Of a stretch of 64,000 nucleotides of DNA, positions 53,869 to 64,000 are shown in pieces. Position 1 is the stretch's first letter; every line of letters starts with the position of its first letter. Source of the stretch: Aaosphaeria pasadenensis. Lineage: Eukaryota > Ascomycota > Dothideomycetes > Pleosporales. The notes under the pieces were generated by a model. The model saw nothing but the letters and a program-made list of their open reading frames with translations, did not search any database and was not told the DNA's origin. The stretch is taken from positions 644,671 to 708,670 of the forward strand of contig JAKLMB010000022.1 in NCBI GenBank assembly GCA_022813625.1, given 5' to 3'. Position numbers and translations under genes: made by a program.

Positions 53869-54058
53869 ATGAAGCGACCCTAGGCTGCACATTGCGACAC
53901 CAGAAATAATGTACAATTACTCATTACATTTTACAATGTATAGGCAATACCATTCATGACATCAGATAACATTTTTGGGAGCGGAGTGGAAGCTAAGCAA
54001 TGTTTAGAACGACGCTGTCGAGACATGGCTCTTGGAAAAAACATGCGTTTGCCCTGTG

Positions 54059-55173
54059 TCACAAAGACTTCACCCAATCGAGCACCTCTTCTGCTCCCCG
54101 TTCCCAACCAACGTGGTTTTGAAGGTGGTGTCCCAATTCCGGGACAATCTTGAAAGATACACCGCTTGTTTCATCGAGATCTCGTTCAGAGATCCCATCT
54201 ACCTTTTTCCTCTGGACCATATCGCGGAATGCGGCTCGATATCGTTGGGTTGCATCTTCCAACAATGAAGGCGTACATAGTACATCTTTCTCCGCTGCTA
54301 GCACGAGAAATCTGTTGCTCAGCTTGGAGGCGGAAGAGTTGCTTTTTTGCAAACGCCACCCTGTGATCGACGACAGCACATCTGCACCCGTGACGAATCG
54401 GAATAGAGCCTGCATCGGCCAAAGCATGCTCTCATAGGGCGACAATAATCGTTCTAAAGATTTGACAACCGAAATTGGCGTAGATGGAGAAAAGAATGCA
54501 TCATGCACCTGTTGCGTGTTTGCCAGAATGTACCGCGGATGGTAAAGGCGATACGGGAAGTGAAAGGGCGCTGTCAGAGCCCAGAACTTGTATGCACTCC
54601 ATCTAGAGGAAACATCAGTATTAATACTCCTGAGATCTGCGGAGAATTGACTTACGATCCGAATCCAGGTACGGCTGCAAACATGCAGAATCCCTGTACC
54701 TTGACCAGCCCTCTGCTGAGAATGTACTGGCTGAGTGCACCTCCCGCCGAATGAGCGATCAAAATGACCTTTACATTCTCTTGCACTTTTCGTCGCGCCT
54801 TTTCAAGCTTCTCGACGTGCTCGATCCCTGCAACGAGATCGCTGCCCATGGTCCCGCGACTTGTGAAATACATTCTCCATAAGCCTGGATACCAGGAGTT
54901 ACCGTGGCCACGATAGCTTATAGAGTAACATGGGTAGCCCTGAGAAGAGAAATACTGCAGGTATGGAATCCACATTTCAGCACAACCAAACCCACCGTGC
55001 GCAAAGAAGAGGGGTGGTTTAGAGTCTGATGTTGAATCGGGAATGGCAGAAAGTAGTTCCAGGGGGCCAGAAGGCGTGGTCACATATGTACGTTTGATAC
55101 CCGCTGGAGGCGGTGATGGTCTCGGAGGGTTGGGAGACGGTGCTCGCCATTGGAGAACGAACGGGCCGAACAT
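54059..55173 (-). CDS. Alpha/beta hydrolase (AB-hydrolase-1 fold)
   Basis: Cytosolic alpha/beta-hydrolase, substrate unknown (lipase/esterase-like). Exons 55173-54656 and 54602-54059 join in phase to 353 aa. The oxyanion region is AHGGFGCAEMW (residues 58-68), the nucleophile elbow IAHSAGGALSQY with S142, and a C-terminal LGHHL supplies the His; an Asp after FLVLAAEKDVL is the probable acid. SYRGHGNS also fits the family. A proline-rich N-terminus (SPNPPRPSPPP) and no signal peptide. The intron donor is GTAAGT and the acceptor CTCTAG. It is convergent with nothing nearby and lies between the LPMO and the ammonium transporter. Confidence 0.82.
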
Positions 55174-55893
55174 GGGAACTTGACGATAAAGGGCACTTTA
55201 TATGATGAAGTTCTTGAATGGAATTGAGATGGAAGGAATTCGAGTGCTTGTACAGGCTGCAGTAGATATCATGTAGCATAAAGAAGAATGACTGAGTGAC
55301 TGTACTGGCTTTGAGCCCTCATATATTCTTTGGTTTGTACCACCAAAAGTTCGGGCGTGTCCGGGTGGTCTCATTGGTAGTCGGAGCCCCGACTTACCTT
55401 TCGAGGCTGGAAGAGGAATGCAGAGGCGGAGAGGCTGATCAGCCGCACCATACTTCGGCAAGAGATACTTCATGACGCACTGCGCGTGCCCGTACAGTCA
55501 CAATCTTGCGCAAATTTCATCCCAACGGCATCTATGAATATTATAGAGTCATCCTACTCATCCATTTCCTGTTTCTCAGGCAGGTGCCATGATCTTCAGG
55601 CCTTGTCCCGATGAGGAATGGCAGACACCGTGCCAGACCAGATCGGACCCTGGAACATGTCTGGGGTAATTAACCACGTGAAGCGGGTATGAAGCAATTG
55701 GGCAGTTCATTCTGTTGCGACAACGACGGTATATTATCAATGACAAATAATTATATCAAATTAAAGGTAAGCTCCTATCGAATTTCATTCTGGTATCAAC
55801 AAGTTTATGTCCCAAGCCCTCACTGCGACTTTGACATTGTGCACCTTGTCACGTGCATCACTACATCCTCTGACACCCGTCTTCACATCCAAC
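55174..55893. other. Spacer between alpha/beta hydrolase and ammonium transporter
   Basis: 720 bp holding the hydrolase promoter and the transporter 3' UTR (both genes are on the minus strand). Only short frames; no feature seen. Confidence 0.45.
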
Positions 55894-57769
55894 TTAAGCC
55901 TGCTTAGCAGCAGCATCCTCAGGGGGTACCTTGACGCTGCTATGGCTGCTGGACTGTGCTCCTACTTCTCCCTGGTATGTGTGCTGCTCCATCATGCTCC
56001 AGTCTCCGATCTGCTCATCGATGAATTGATCAAGATCAAGGCCGATCATTTCAGCCTCCTCGCTGACACGGAGGTGCATGAAGGGAATGAACTTGAGAGC
56101 GTAAAGGAGAATGCAGGAGACGACGAATGCATAGGATGCAACTGCGCAGATCTCTGCAAGCTGGCGTCCAACTTGGACACCGACGCCATCGAGGGCACCC
56201 TCGTAGATGGAAGATCCATCAAGGGAAGACACCCATTTCTGAGCGAAGATACCAGTAAGGAATGAGCCCACCATTCCACCGATTCCGTGGAGCTTGAAAA
56301 CATCCATTCCTTCGTCGATGTGGAGCCACTTGTCGATGTTATGGCAGAGGGCGCACACAACGCCGGTGAGGAAGCCGATCAGCGCAGCAATCCAGAGCGA
56401 AACATAACCAGCAGCAGGAGTAATACCAACTAGACCGGCAATAGCGCCAGAGCAAGCTCCGACTACGCTAAAATGTCCCTTGGTGCGGACGTAATCCACG
56501 ATGACCCACCCCAGCACACCAAATGATCCCGCAGTCTGCGTATTGTACACAGCAATCATTGATCGCATCGTTGCATTAAGCGCACTGCCCCCGTTGAAGC
56601 CCATCCAACCTACAAAACTGTTCAAATTAATCAGTATACGACGTTATATTGTTTGTGATTGTTGAAGTTGAAGCTTACATCAAAGCTGTGCCAAGAAACA
56701 CCAACGTGGTGTTGTGCGGCTTCCCATGGATCTTATCACCCTTATGCTTACGCTTTCCGAGAACAAATGCATAGGCAAGTGCTATCAAGTATGTTAGACC
56801 CATTCTCGAATTGTTCTGGGGTCATGTGGTGGTGAGAGGGAGGGGGGACGTTGGAAAGGTGAGGTCCGCACTGCTTTGCACCATCCATTCTTCTGCAAGC
56901 ACCACAAACAATCCAGCATATTATTTGACTTACCAGAAGATCCAGAACTGATGTGTACGACGGAACCTCCAGCAAAGTCTATTTTTCAGAGTAAGCTAGG
57001 CACCTTGCAATCGACAAAATGCGCACTGCTTACCAAGCGATGGGAGATTGTACAGCCAGCCGTTGGAGTTCCAGACCCAGCATGCAATAGGACAGTAGAC
57101 AATTGTTGTCCAAAGGAATGCGAAAATTGCTGATGGAAGGATACGACCTCGCTCAAAAGAGCCTCCGATGACGAGCATGACGGTACAGGTACAGAACAGC
57201 TGCTGATAGTAGACGAACACGATTTCGGGAATCAGGGCCGATCCTGGAGAGGGCGCAGACATGATATGCCTCAATCCAAAGTATTCCAAATTTCCAATGA
57301 ATGCGTTCCCAGTTCGGGAGAAAGCCAGCGAGTAGCCCCAGAACATCCAAGTGAAAGAGACACTGGAACGGTGTCAGTGAATTTCAATCTCAAGTGTAGA
57401 TGTTTTTACTAACACGCCGAAGACCATGAAGCATTGGAACAATAAAGACAGCGAAGACTTTCGTCGGGCGAGACCACTGTAAAGCAGAGCGATACCTTTC
57501 CAAACATTAGCATTGCCATGAAGATGATGCGAGGTGACAAATATACCAGGAACGATCATCCAGACAAAAAAGCCGCAAATGACGAGGTAGACATAGTGGA
57601 ACTCATAGCCGGCATATTGCGCATTTACGTCTACATCCAAAGAGTTTCCGCCATTTGGCATAGCCGGGTCATATTCCTACGTCAATGTTAAAGGTGCGTT
57701 TGAAACTGGAACAGCAATATTTCCTACCGGCGCCGGATTGTCATGTCTGGCGAAAAGGATCTTGTCCAT
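55894..57769 (-). CDS. Ammonium transporter (AMT/MEP family)
   Basis: Plasma-membrane ammonium permease. Seven exons: 57769-57728, 57676-57547, 57495-57414, 57362-57034, 56978-56934, 56781-56679 and 56617-55894 join in phase to 484 aa with eleven predicted membrane spans. The ammonium-transporter signature DFAGGSVVHTSSG is encoded across the exon 4/5 boundary. WMFWGYSLAFS, LLYSGLARRKSSLSLL, GWMGFNGGSALNA and LHGIGGMVGSFLTGIFA are family segments. The cytosolic C-terminus (RVSEEAEMIGLDLDQFIDE) carries the conserved regulatory region and ends Ser-rich. The 45-nt exon 5 is small but in phase. Two GATAAG motifs and a TATATAG lie upstream, in line with nitrogen (AreA-type) control, which is inferred. 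Confidence 0.93.
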
Positions 57770-58005
57770 TTTGTCGGTTACAACACTTTCTCACGACTTA
57801 GGAACAAGATTGAATTAAGAAGATAGTCTGGAGAACCTCAAGCAAAAATCCCCTGACAGGGGGAAGAGCAGGAGTCTATATAGGGCATCCTTCCAACACG
57901 GCTCAAACACCCAACATAGGCATCCGACAATCAGTGCCCAGGTACATGGCATACAATATCCACCGCGGCACCCCCATACTTCGTGAACACGAGCGACTTG
58001 GCGCT

Positions 58006-58011
58006 GATAAG
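58006..58011 (+). promoter_or_regulatory. GATAAG (AreA-type) site
   Basis: TGATAAG matches the HGATAR core of nitrogen-regulatory GATA factors, 237 nt upstream of the ammonium-transporter ATG. Sequence match only. Confidence 0.45.
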
Positions 58012-58232
58012 AACCATGTTGTCGACCATGCCTAACAGCCGAGAGAGATGTACCACGCCGCCGACAACTTACTATTCCCCATTCCCCAGCATCGAAGCGG
58101 CATTGGTGGGTCACTAAGGATGATGAAAAGAGAGGCTTGTCGGATCCGCTGTTCGAATACAGCCAAGGCGCCCTGGAGTCTCTATCAACGAAATGGATGG
58201 ATTGACTCGGTATAAGGGGTCTTGGTGTTGTA

Positions 58233-58238
58233 GATAAG
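58233..58238 (+). promoter_or_regulatory. GATAAG (AreA-type) site
   Basis: AGATAAG, a second full HGATAR match, about 465 nt upstream of the ammonium-transporter ATG. With the site at 58006 it makes a pair. Confidence 0.45.
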
Positions 58239-58834
58239 GTCGTCTCTGCCATAGCCCCGAATTGGGATAGTGTGGCGCAACGTGGATGATAACAGCTGGA
58301 CGGAATTCGCTCTCATTGGTCCCAGCCGTTTGGGGCTGGCAAATTCCCATGTGTCAAACAATCTCGTCTGCACGCCCGGTATTGATAGACAAGCCCCTAC
58401 TAATTTTATGCTCTCCCATGATTCCAACTCTATCAATCACTGAACAATCTCTCTATCTTGGTTGGGCGCCTGTGTCGTCTTTGTGGTGCTACAAAACCGT
58501 CCTTTTTCGGATGGCGGGTGATGGGCGCCCGTTGCTGATTGGTCAAGTAGCGATCCGTGTTTCCGAGTACCGGGTTTGATAGGCGATACCTACCCTTCCC
58601 GGCGCCTGGTCCTCCCAGCAAATGCATACACAGCATGTAGGGACTCTGGACATTTCATTATTGCGGTGTACTGGTATAAAGATCTAGCGGCTTCTTAGCA
58701 GAAGGCGGATCGCTATCAATGCTGTTACGTTACTGGATTCTACCTCGCTGTACAATTATCTGCCCTGCGCCCCAAGTTCGCTTACTTTGAACTATTCGGA
58801 ACAGTTCTCAAGCTCTTGAAAGGCCTACATCCCA

Positions 58835-58985
58835 CTCTTCTCGTGTGATGCAGTCGACTTTGAGATCACTCGGCGAGATAGGCACAGTCTGACCAGGTCG
58901 AAGATACAGAATGTTTTACGCCCTTTGAAGGCCTTCATAACAACCCATCCTTCAGACGCTATTGGCCCAACATAGTGCATTGTCG
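58835..58985 (-). pseudogene. Possible C-terminal gene relic
   Basis: The minus strand reads LYLRPGQTVPISPSDLKVDC followed by ITREEWDVGLSRA and a stop. Just upstream, one frame over, GPIASEGWVVMKAFKGRKT is also coding-like. This looks like the decayed 3' end of a gene joined by a single-base frameshift. I do not recognise the family; chance is possible. Confidence 0.25.
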
Positions 58986-59571
58986 TATGTCAAGGAACGA
59001 AAAGACCGCGCCTGTTATCCGAATATCTTGATCTATCGGCGGTAGAATGAGCGTCGAATGGGTTATCAGAAATTCTGACTCAACCGGCATGCAATCTCAA
59101 TAGACCTCGGTCTCGGATGTTTACCAACAGTGTAAGACTTATGCGTACCGGCAACAATTCTGTGTTAACTTTCCAGCAGCTTGGCTTTTCCATCCTATTG
59201 TTGCCTCAGTCTTTAGCCCTTTCAACCAACATACGCTTTTTAAGTAGACCAAAGACATAGAAATCCTAGACTTGGGTACAATACTGATGCATGAAATCAT
59301 ACTGAATGCACATCATATTGACAGGGCCGATCTCGGCCAGGACCATAGCGGGAAATTGATAGTTGGTTTTGCCTACTACAATACCTTGAGGCTTATCCCC
59401 ACGGCCCGTCATGCTTACAGTACGCTAGCCGACGAACAAACAAAGCGGGTCCTACTTTCTTCTGTATCACTCTTTATCATGCAGGAATAACTAGGTATAC
59501 TGAATCCCAAATACCTCAGGCGCCCAATAATTATCCCACACATTGTCCTTCGACCAGTCCTCGAGATGGTG

Positions 59572-60662
59572 TTAGAATATCGCGACTGCATTTGCGGGGC
59601 TCGCGACCCCTCCAGGGATCTATCAACAGTTCAGCATACGAAGATAAGCCGGGAGATTTTAGCATATTGAGTAACGTACTTTCAATGGCATACTCTGGAC
59701 AAAGAATGTCCACCGGTCATGCTTTTGGCAATACCGTGCCAGCTCATCTAAATCAAACAGTTCACCTAGAGGTAGACCCCATCCTGCAAGACACCACTGA
59801 TGAATGCTGACATCGGGATCGTTATACGAACCAGTCGCAGGCCCACGCTCGAAACCTGCCGCATCAGACGCAATAGCGGCGAACTGACTCTCCCATAACC
59901 AGCGAAGACTGTCCCGACTGGCTTCAAGGCCCAATAGCCCACCTGGTTGGCGATTCGGAAAGTCGTGTTGTTGCTCGGTGGAGAGCTTGTCGTACTCAGT
60001 TGTAAACCCGACTCGAATGAACAAAATGTCTGCAGGACGTAGTTCGATGGCTTTCTCTTGGAGTATTGCCTTCAAGTGTGATAACTCAACAGCGCCTGTC
60101 TGGAACGGAGATCGATGAATACCATTCTTTTGCGCCCACGAGTACCAATCAAGCAGCACGCCCCGGCCAGTGATTCCACCATGACGGGCGAACACTGTTA
60201 CAAATGTCAGAACAAAGTTAAATCGGGAATCTAGGCGTTGATGCTACCGTCTATACTGAGCGGCCCCTGGCCTGGCACAAAATCCTCCTGTCGATGCCCT
60301 CGGTAGAACTGCTTCGTCCGCTGATACCCATAATGCCGGAATCCATCCCACTGCGTACTACTCTGAGTATTGATATAGATGGCATCATCATTCATGGTCA
60401 TTGGGGCTTTGTTCAAGATCTCATGATGGAAGCGTCGTCGATCGAACGCAGGATGAGATGGCTTGTCTAAAGGCCAGTCCAGCGATATACGGTATCCGGT
60501 GCGAATCTCCCTGGCGGCGGCAGCTACAACTTCGGGTGTGATGCGATTGAGCATGCCGAGTTCGTCGTGTTCACCCCATAAGCCCCACGCGTTTCCTGGC
60601 GGGCCATCCTTGTCGAGTGGGAGATCGTCGAATGAGGGAACGATTGACGAGTTTAGCGACAT
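59572..60662 (-). CDS. Cyclase-family (PF04199, kynurenine-formamidase-like) hydrolase
   Basis: Metal-dependent hydrolase of the cyclase family. Exons 60662-60248, 60194-59680 and 59619-59572 join in phase to 325 aa. TQWDGFRHYGYQ carries the HxG/D-H metal-binding region in the form used by fungal members, RHGGITGRGVLLDWY is the central signature, and PGGVASPANAVAIF is the typical C-terminus, encoded on the last exon. Family members include kynurenine formamidase, isatin hydrolase and enzymes of aromatic or polyketide metabolism; the substrate here is unknown. It is divergent from a sugar/quinate-type permease with a 686-bp shared upstream region, which suggests joint control of uptake and use of one compound. 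Confidence 0.85.
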
Positions 60663-61348
60663 GATCGCAGCAAATTCTGTATTATTTGACTTGGTTCTTT
60701 ATTGAGGTGTTGTAACGTGAAGAAGATGTATGCGACACATTGTTTGCGCTTGGTACACGGGGTTGTAGCCAACAGAGTTGACCAAGACGAGATGCCGAAT
60801 GGCACTCGTAAGAGCCTATCTCCGTCGGCATACTACGATGAGAGAAGCTATTCTCCATGGAAATGCAGAACCGAATCTTCAGACACGAAAAACTGGGGTT
60901 AAATCAGCCAAAGGGCGTCGTGCCTTGATATTCGGATATGACTTCTTCCAGGCGATTGGATGAGACGGCTCATGACTCAAGTCTCCGCGAAAAGAGGCGA
61001 ATGACGAGTAGACAAACAGAGCATCACTGAACATGTCGTCCACTCCGCTCTCCGCGTTTCCCCCGCAGTGCTGATCTCCATGTTCGCTATGCTAGTTTTT
61101 GCTAGAGCTTGTTTTCGATGGTTAAATACTCACACAATCCTCGGTTGCTGTTACCGAGCGTACCAAGGTAGTAGTCTCACTGCGTGCCAGTATAAGTATA
61201 TTGATTTGCTCAATATACGATAATTGGTCTTCTTTGATCGTGATATCAATTTCAATGCTATCTTTCAACACGGCAGCTTCAAGCAATTCGTAAACAAGAT
61301 CCTTAGGCACTCAACAAGTGAATTTGAGGCATTCTAACTACCACCACT
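60663..61348. promoter_or_regulatory. Divergent promoter cyclase / MFS permease
   Basis: 686-bp head-to-head region with no gene-like frame. The head-to-head arrangement of a hydrolase and a permease is common for fungal catabolic gene pairs. No specific binding site was recognised. Confidence 0.5.
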
Positions 61349-63059
61349 ATGCGAAATATTTTCAAACTGAAGGAGAGACCGGGCGAAGAGGTCCCGCAAG
61401 AAGTGTACGGATGGAGGCCCTACGCCCTCGCATTTTCCGCATCATGGGTAAAAGCTCCTTCTGTAATCCCTCAGTCGACTGCTGTAGCAAGCTTTGACTA
61501 ACACATAAATCATTGTAGGCATCCGCGATGTATGGATATGATTCCGCATTCATCGGCGGCACTCTCAATTTGCCCTCCTTCCAGAGAACATTTGGCCTCG
61601 CGGACGCCAGTAAGCGAGCAAAGGCAGACCTATCCTCGAACATCGTTTCCACTTTCCAGGGTGGTGCATTCTTTGGTTGCGCCGCTGGGTTCTTCATGGC
61701 CGAGCGCTTTGGCCGTAAAGCTACCATCATGGCATCCGCCGTCATCTTCACTGTCGGGGCCATACTGCAAATGATAGGTCGTCTGGATCTACTCTACGCG
61801 GGCCGAGTGTTCACGGGATGGGGTGTTGGGGCCAGTGCGATGATTCTACCTATCTACGTATCAGAATGCTCTCCCGCATTGATCCGTGGAAGATTGGTTG
61901 GAGTCTTTGAGATCATGCTTCAGGTGGCCCTTGTGTTCGGTTTTTGGGTCAACTATGGCGTGAACAAGAATATCCCGGCGACGACATCAAAGCAGTGGCA
62001 CATCCCGGTCGCAGTACAGTTCATCCCTGCTGGATTATTAGTCTTAACCATGATACCCATGATCGAGAGTCCTCGATGGCTGATGTCGAAGGGTAGAAAG
62101 CAGGAGGCAGCCAAGGCTCTTTCATGGGTAAGACACTTACCAGAAGACCATCCCTGGATCTTACATGAGCTTTCAATGGTCGAGAATGCAATAGAATCTG
62201 AAGTGGCTGGCTCTTCGCGTACATGGAAACAAATAGGACGGGAGTTGTTTTCCGCTGGCGTGAGGGGCCGTATCATCATCTCGTTCATGATGATGATCTT
62301 CCAGAACTTTACTGGGTAAGCCGCGAATCCATGGTATGATAATGTTCACCACTAACCCACCGCTATAGTATCAACGCAATCAATTATTACTCACCGACTA
62401 TATTTACTTCTATTGGTTTCACTGGAACTTCCAATGGCCTCCTCGCAACAGGTATCTTCGGTATCGTCAAGATGGTGGCTACAATACTCTATGCCGGATT
62501 CCTTGTCGACAAGGTAGGCCGTCGTAACCTGCTCCTTATCGGTGGCGCGGGAGCAGGCATCAGCATGTTCTACCTGGCCGGTTACTCCCAGATATCAGGC
62601 TCGTTTGAGCGCACGCCTCCGCTGGACTCTGGCGCTCGCGCAGCTGTCGCTATGGTGTATATCTACGCTCTCTTCTACGGCCTCAGCTGGAATGGAATTC
62701 CCTGGTTGTTCTGCTCAGAGGTTCTACCTACGCGCGTTCGAACCGCAGGTATGGCATTCTGCGTATGTATACAGTGGCTGACGCAATTCGTCGTTGTGTA
62801 CTCTCTACCACACATGGTCATCGGTATCAAGTATGGTACATTTCTCTTCTTCGGAGCATGTACAGTGCTTGCAATCGGTTTTGCCTGGTTATTCGTGCCA
62901 GAGACAAAAGGTGTTCAGCTCGAAGATATGGATCTATTATTCGGACGCGACGTCTCGATCATTGCTACGAAGGCGAGGCAGAATTATGAAGATGTCCGAA
63001 ATGCAAGAGTTATTGTAGCGGAAGAGAAGGGTAGTGTGGTGTATGAAGAGAAAGTCTAA
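61349..63059 (+). CDS. MFS sugar/quinate-type permease
   Basis: Plasma-membrane proton symporter of the sugar-transporter (SP) family, closest in pattern to fungal quinate/hexose permeases. Exons 61349-61447, 61519-62315 and 62369-63059 join in phase to 528 aa with twelve spans. The start is the ATG at 61349 of a short first exon (33 codons) that supplies the cytosolic N-terminus; the ATG at 61528 would cut off part of TM1. Family signatures present are ERFGRKATIM (loop 2/3), VYVSECSPALIRGRLVG-like IYVSECSPALIRGRLVG, ESPRWLMSKGR, DKVGRRNLLLI and PETKGVQLEDMD. The element with perfect inverted repeats begins 10 nt after the stop. Confidence 0.9.
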
Positions 63060-63069
63060 TCAGGCCGAG

Positions 63070-63430
63070 CAATTGGCCGGTTAACCACCCACTGTAGTGT
63101 CCTTTCGATCAGGCCCTGAGTCACCTCTTAATCGTGGGTGTGCCGAATAAATTGTTCCATAATGCAACTCTCTGAGGGAATACAAGGTGGCCGATCTTGT
63201 GCTACAGTATCAGAAGATTGGGAATTGCCTATAAATACTCTCACTAAGAATAGATATAATTTCCTCGTTGCATGCCATCATCAAACCCGCAGTATTAACA
63301 GAGAATATGTGATTGTGGAGTCCCTCAGAGAGTTGCATTATGGAACAATTTATTCGGCACACCCACGATTAAGAGGTGACTCAGGGCCTGATCGAAAGGA
63401 CACTACAGTGGGTGGTTAACCGGCCAATTG
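63070..63430. mobile_element. MITE-like element with perfect 110-bp terminal inverted repeats
   Basis: The left arm 63070-63179 and the right arm 63321-63430 are exact reverse complements over 110 bp, by direct base comparison. They flank a 141-bp AT-rich unique spacer with no coding capacity. Arms open with CAATTGGCCGGTTAACC. The perfect match implies recent insertion or an active constraint. No clear target-site duplication was seen (flanks GCCGAG and GCATGT). It lies in the presumed 3' UTR of the MFS permease, so transcripts reading through could form a long hairpin. Confidence 0.85.
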
Positions 63431-63900
63431 GCATGTGAGCGTACTCTTTGAAAAATGGATGAGAAGATGCGCCCCTATGCTCCAAACTTGCTTTGGCAAA
63501 CAAGCACCACAAGTAGTTGAACCATTCGGATAACTTCCGAGTATGGTCTGTGGCCAAATATAGTTAGTGGTATGACCCGTGCCCATCTCTCACTTGAAGT
63601 TACTTTACTCTCTTCCTTCCTCCGGCTTCATCAACTTCACCAGATTTTCCACAGAACAATGAGGTGTGTGCTGCTTTCCAAGTATACGTAGCTCGCACTT
63701 GACTGGCATATGCACTAGCTTTTCAATCACGTTCGAGACCGAAACCAGCGGTCGAGGACTTTTAGCCCGCGTTGGATTATTGAGCTACCATTTTCGTATG
63801 GAAGCTTGACCGACGCGTCGGTTTCACTGGGGTGGAAGGCTCTCCCGCCGAATCCTAGATGGGATTCCGCTCCCAGATGAACCTCCGGCGTTGTCTTCCC
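63431..63900. other. Terminal intergenic sequence
   Basis: About 470 bp with no supportable gene or repeat. Confidence 0.4.
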
Positions 63901-63902
63901 TA

Positions 63903-64000
63903 GACGAAGACGAAGACGAAGACGAAGAAGAAGAAGAAGAAGAAGAAGAAGAAGAAGAAGAAGAAGAAGAAGAAGAAGAAGAAGAAGAAGAAGAAGAAGA
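63903..64000 (+). repeat. GACGAA/(GAA)n microsatellite reaching the window end
   Basis: Four GACGAA units pass into an uninterrupted GAA run from about 63,922 to 64,000, continuing past the edge. If translated it would encode Glu/Asp, but no gene can be called. Confidence 0.9.

Larger units (their letters stand above)
53040..54058. other. Upstream region of the LPMO with an inverted-repeat element
   Basis: About 1 kb with no gene. It holds the LPMO promoter (TATA at 53112) and an inverted-repeat element at 53,681-53,867 (separate entry). A 165-codon minus frame at 53,419-53,916 overlaps the element and looks spurious. Confidence 0.5.
57770..59571. promoter_or_regulatory. Ammonium transporter promoter and gene-free region
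   Basis: 1.8 kb without an intact gene. TATATAG (minus) at 57876-57882 and GATAAG at 58006-58011 and 58233-58238 lie 107-470 nt before the transporter ATG. A coding-like fragment is at 58,835-58,985 (separate entry). The rest shows nothing recognisable. Confidence 0.5.

Noticed and set aside
53419..53916. 165-codon minus frame upstream of LPMO
   Set aside because: It runs through the inverted-repeat element and has no domain or start context.

Overview
This window is nuclear DNA of a filamentous ascomycete (Pezizomycotina, most likely Dothideomycetes). The evidence is short GT-AG introns of about 45-150 nt with CTGAC/CTAAC-type branch points, pyrimidine-rich leaders, and a fungal gene set: a two-finger GATA iron repressor, an AA9 lytic polysaccharide monooxygenase with CBM1, a GPI-anchored GH79, a PaxU-like DUF829 hydrolase and QutD-like sugar transporters. 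I found no viral, bacterial or CRISPR features and no convincing tRNA or rRNA genes.

Layout. 0-1 kb: 3' part of a COPI-associated (TVP15-like) Golgi membrane protein. 1-6.3 kb: a long regulatory and leader region, then the siderophore/iron GATA repressor (SREA family). 6.3-9.3 kb: intergenic DNA with two matches to the SREA recognition sequence inside a cluster of inverted repeats. 9.3-11 kb: class I alpha-mannosidase (GH47). 11-18 kb: gene-poor, with one small ORF and a possible gene relic. 18.2-20 kb: GH79 glycosidase. 22.5-39.8 kb: a dense block rich in translation and ribosome-biogenesis genes (eIF2B-alpha, URB1/Npa1, a 4E-T-like protein, NMD3, an Atp25/RsfS-domain protein, mitochondrial uS12m) that also holds two tandem small Cys-rich secreted proteins. 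40-51 kb: accessory genes (2EXR/F-box-like protein, DHA-type MFS exporter, DUF829 hydrolase, a 975-aa protein with a degenerate 2OG-oxygenase domain, a 154-aa hypothetical). 52-63 kb: nutrient and secretion genes (AA9 LPMO, alpha/beta hydrolase, ammonium transporter, cyclase-family hydrolase divergent from a sugar/quinate-type MFS permease). The window ends in a MITE-like element with perfect 110-bp terminal inverted repeats and a (GAA)n microsatellite.

The genes work mostly as housekeeping units rather than one pathway. Possible regulatory ties are iron (SREA-type sites around sreA and in the uS12m promoter), nitrogen (GATAAG sites before the ammonium transporter) and carbon acquisition (LPMO, cyclase and sugar permease). 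I do not see a secondary-metabolite cluster. The most unusual signals are the perfect-TIR element at 63.1-63.4 kb, the repeat and SREA-site cluster at 7.7-8.2 kb, and the tandem Cys-rich secreted pair at 36.3-38.4 kb.
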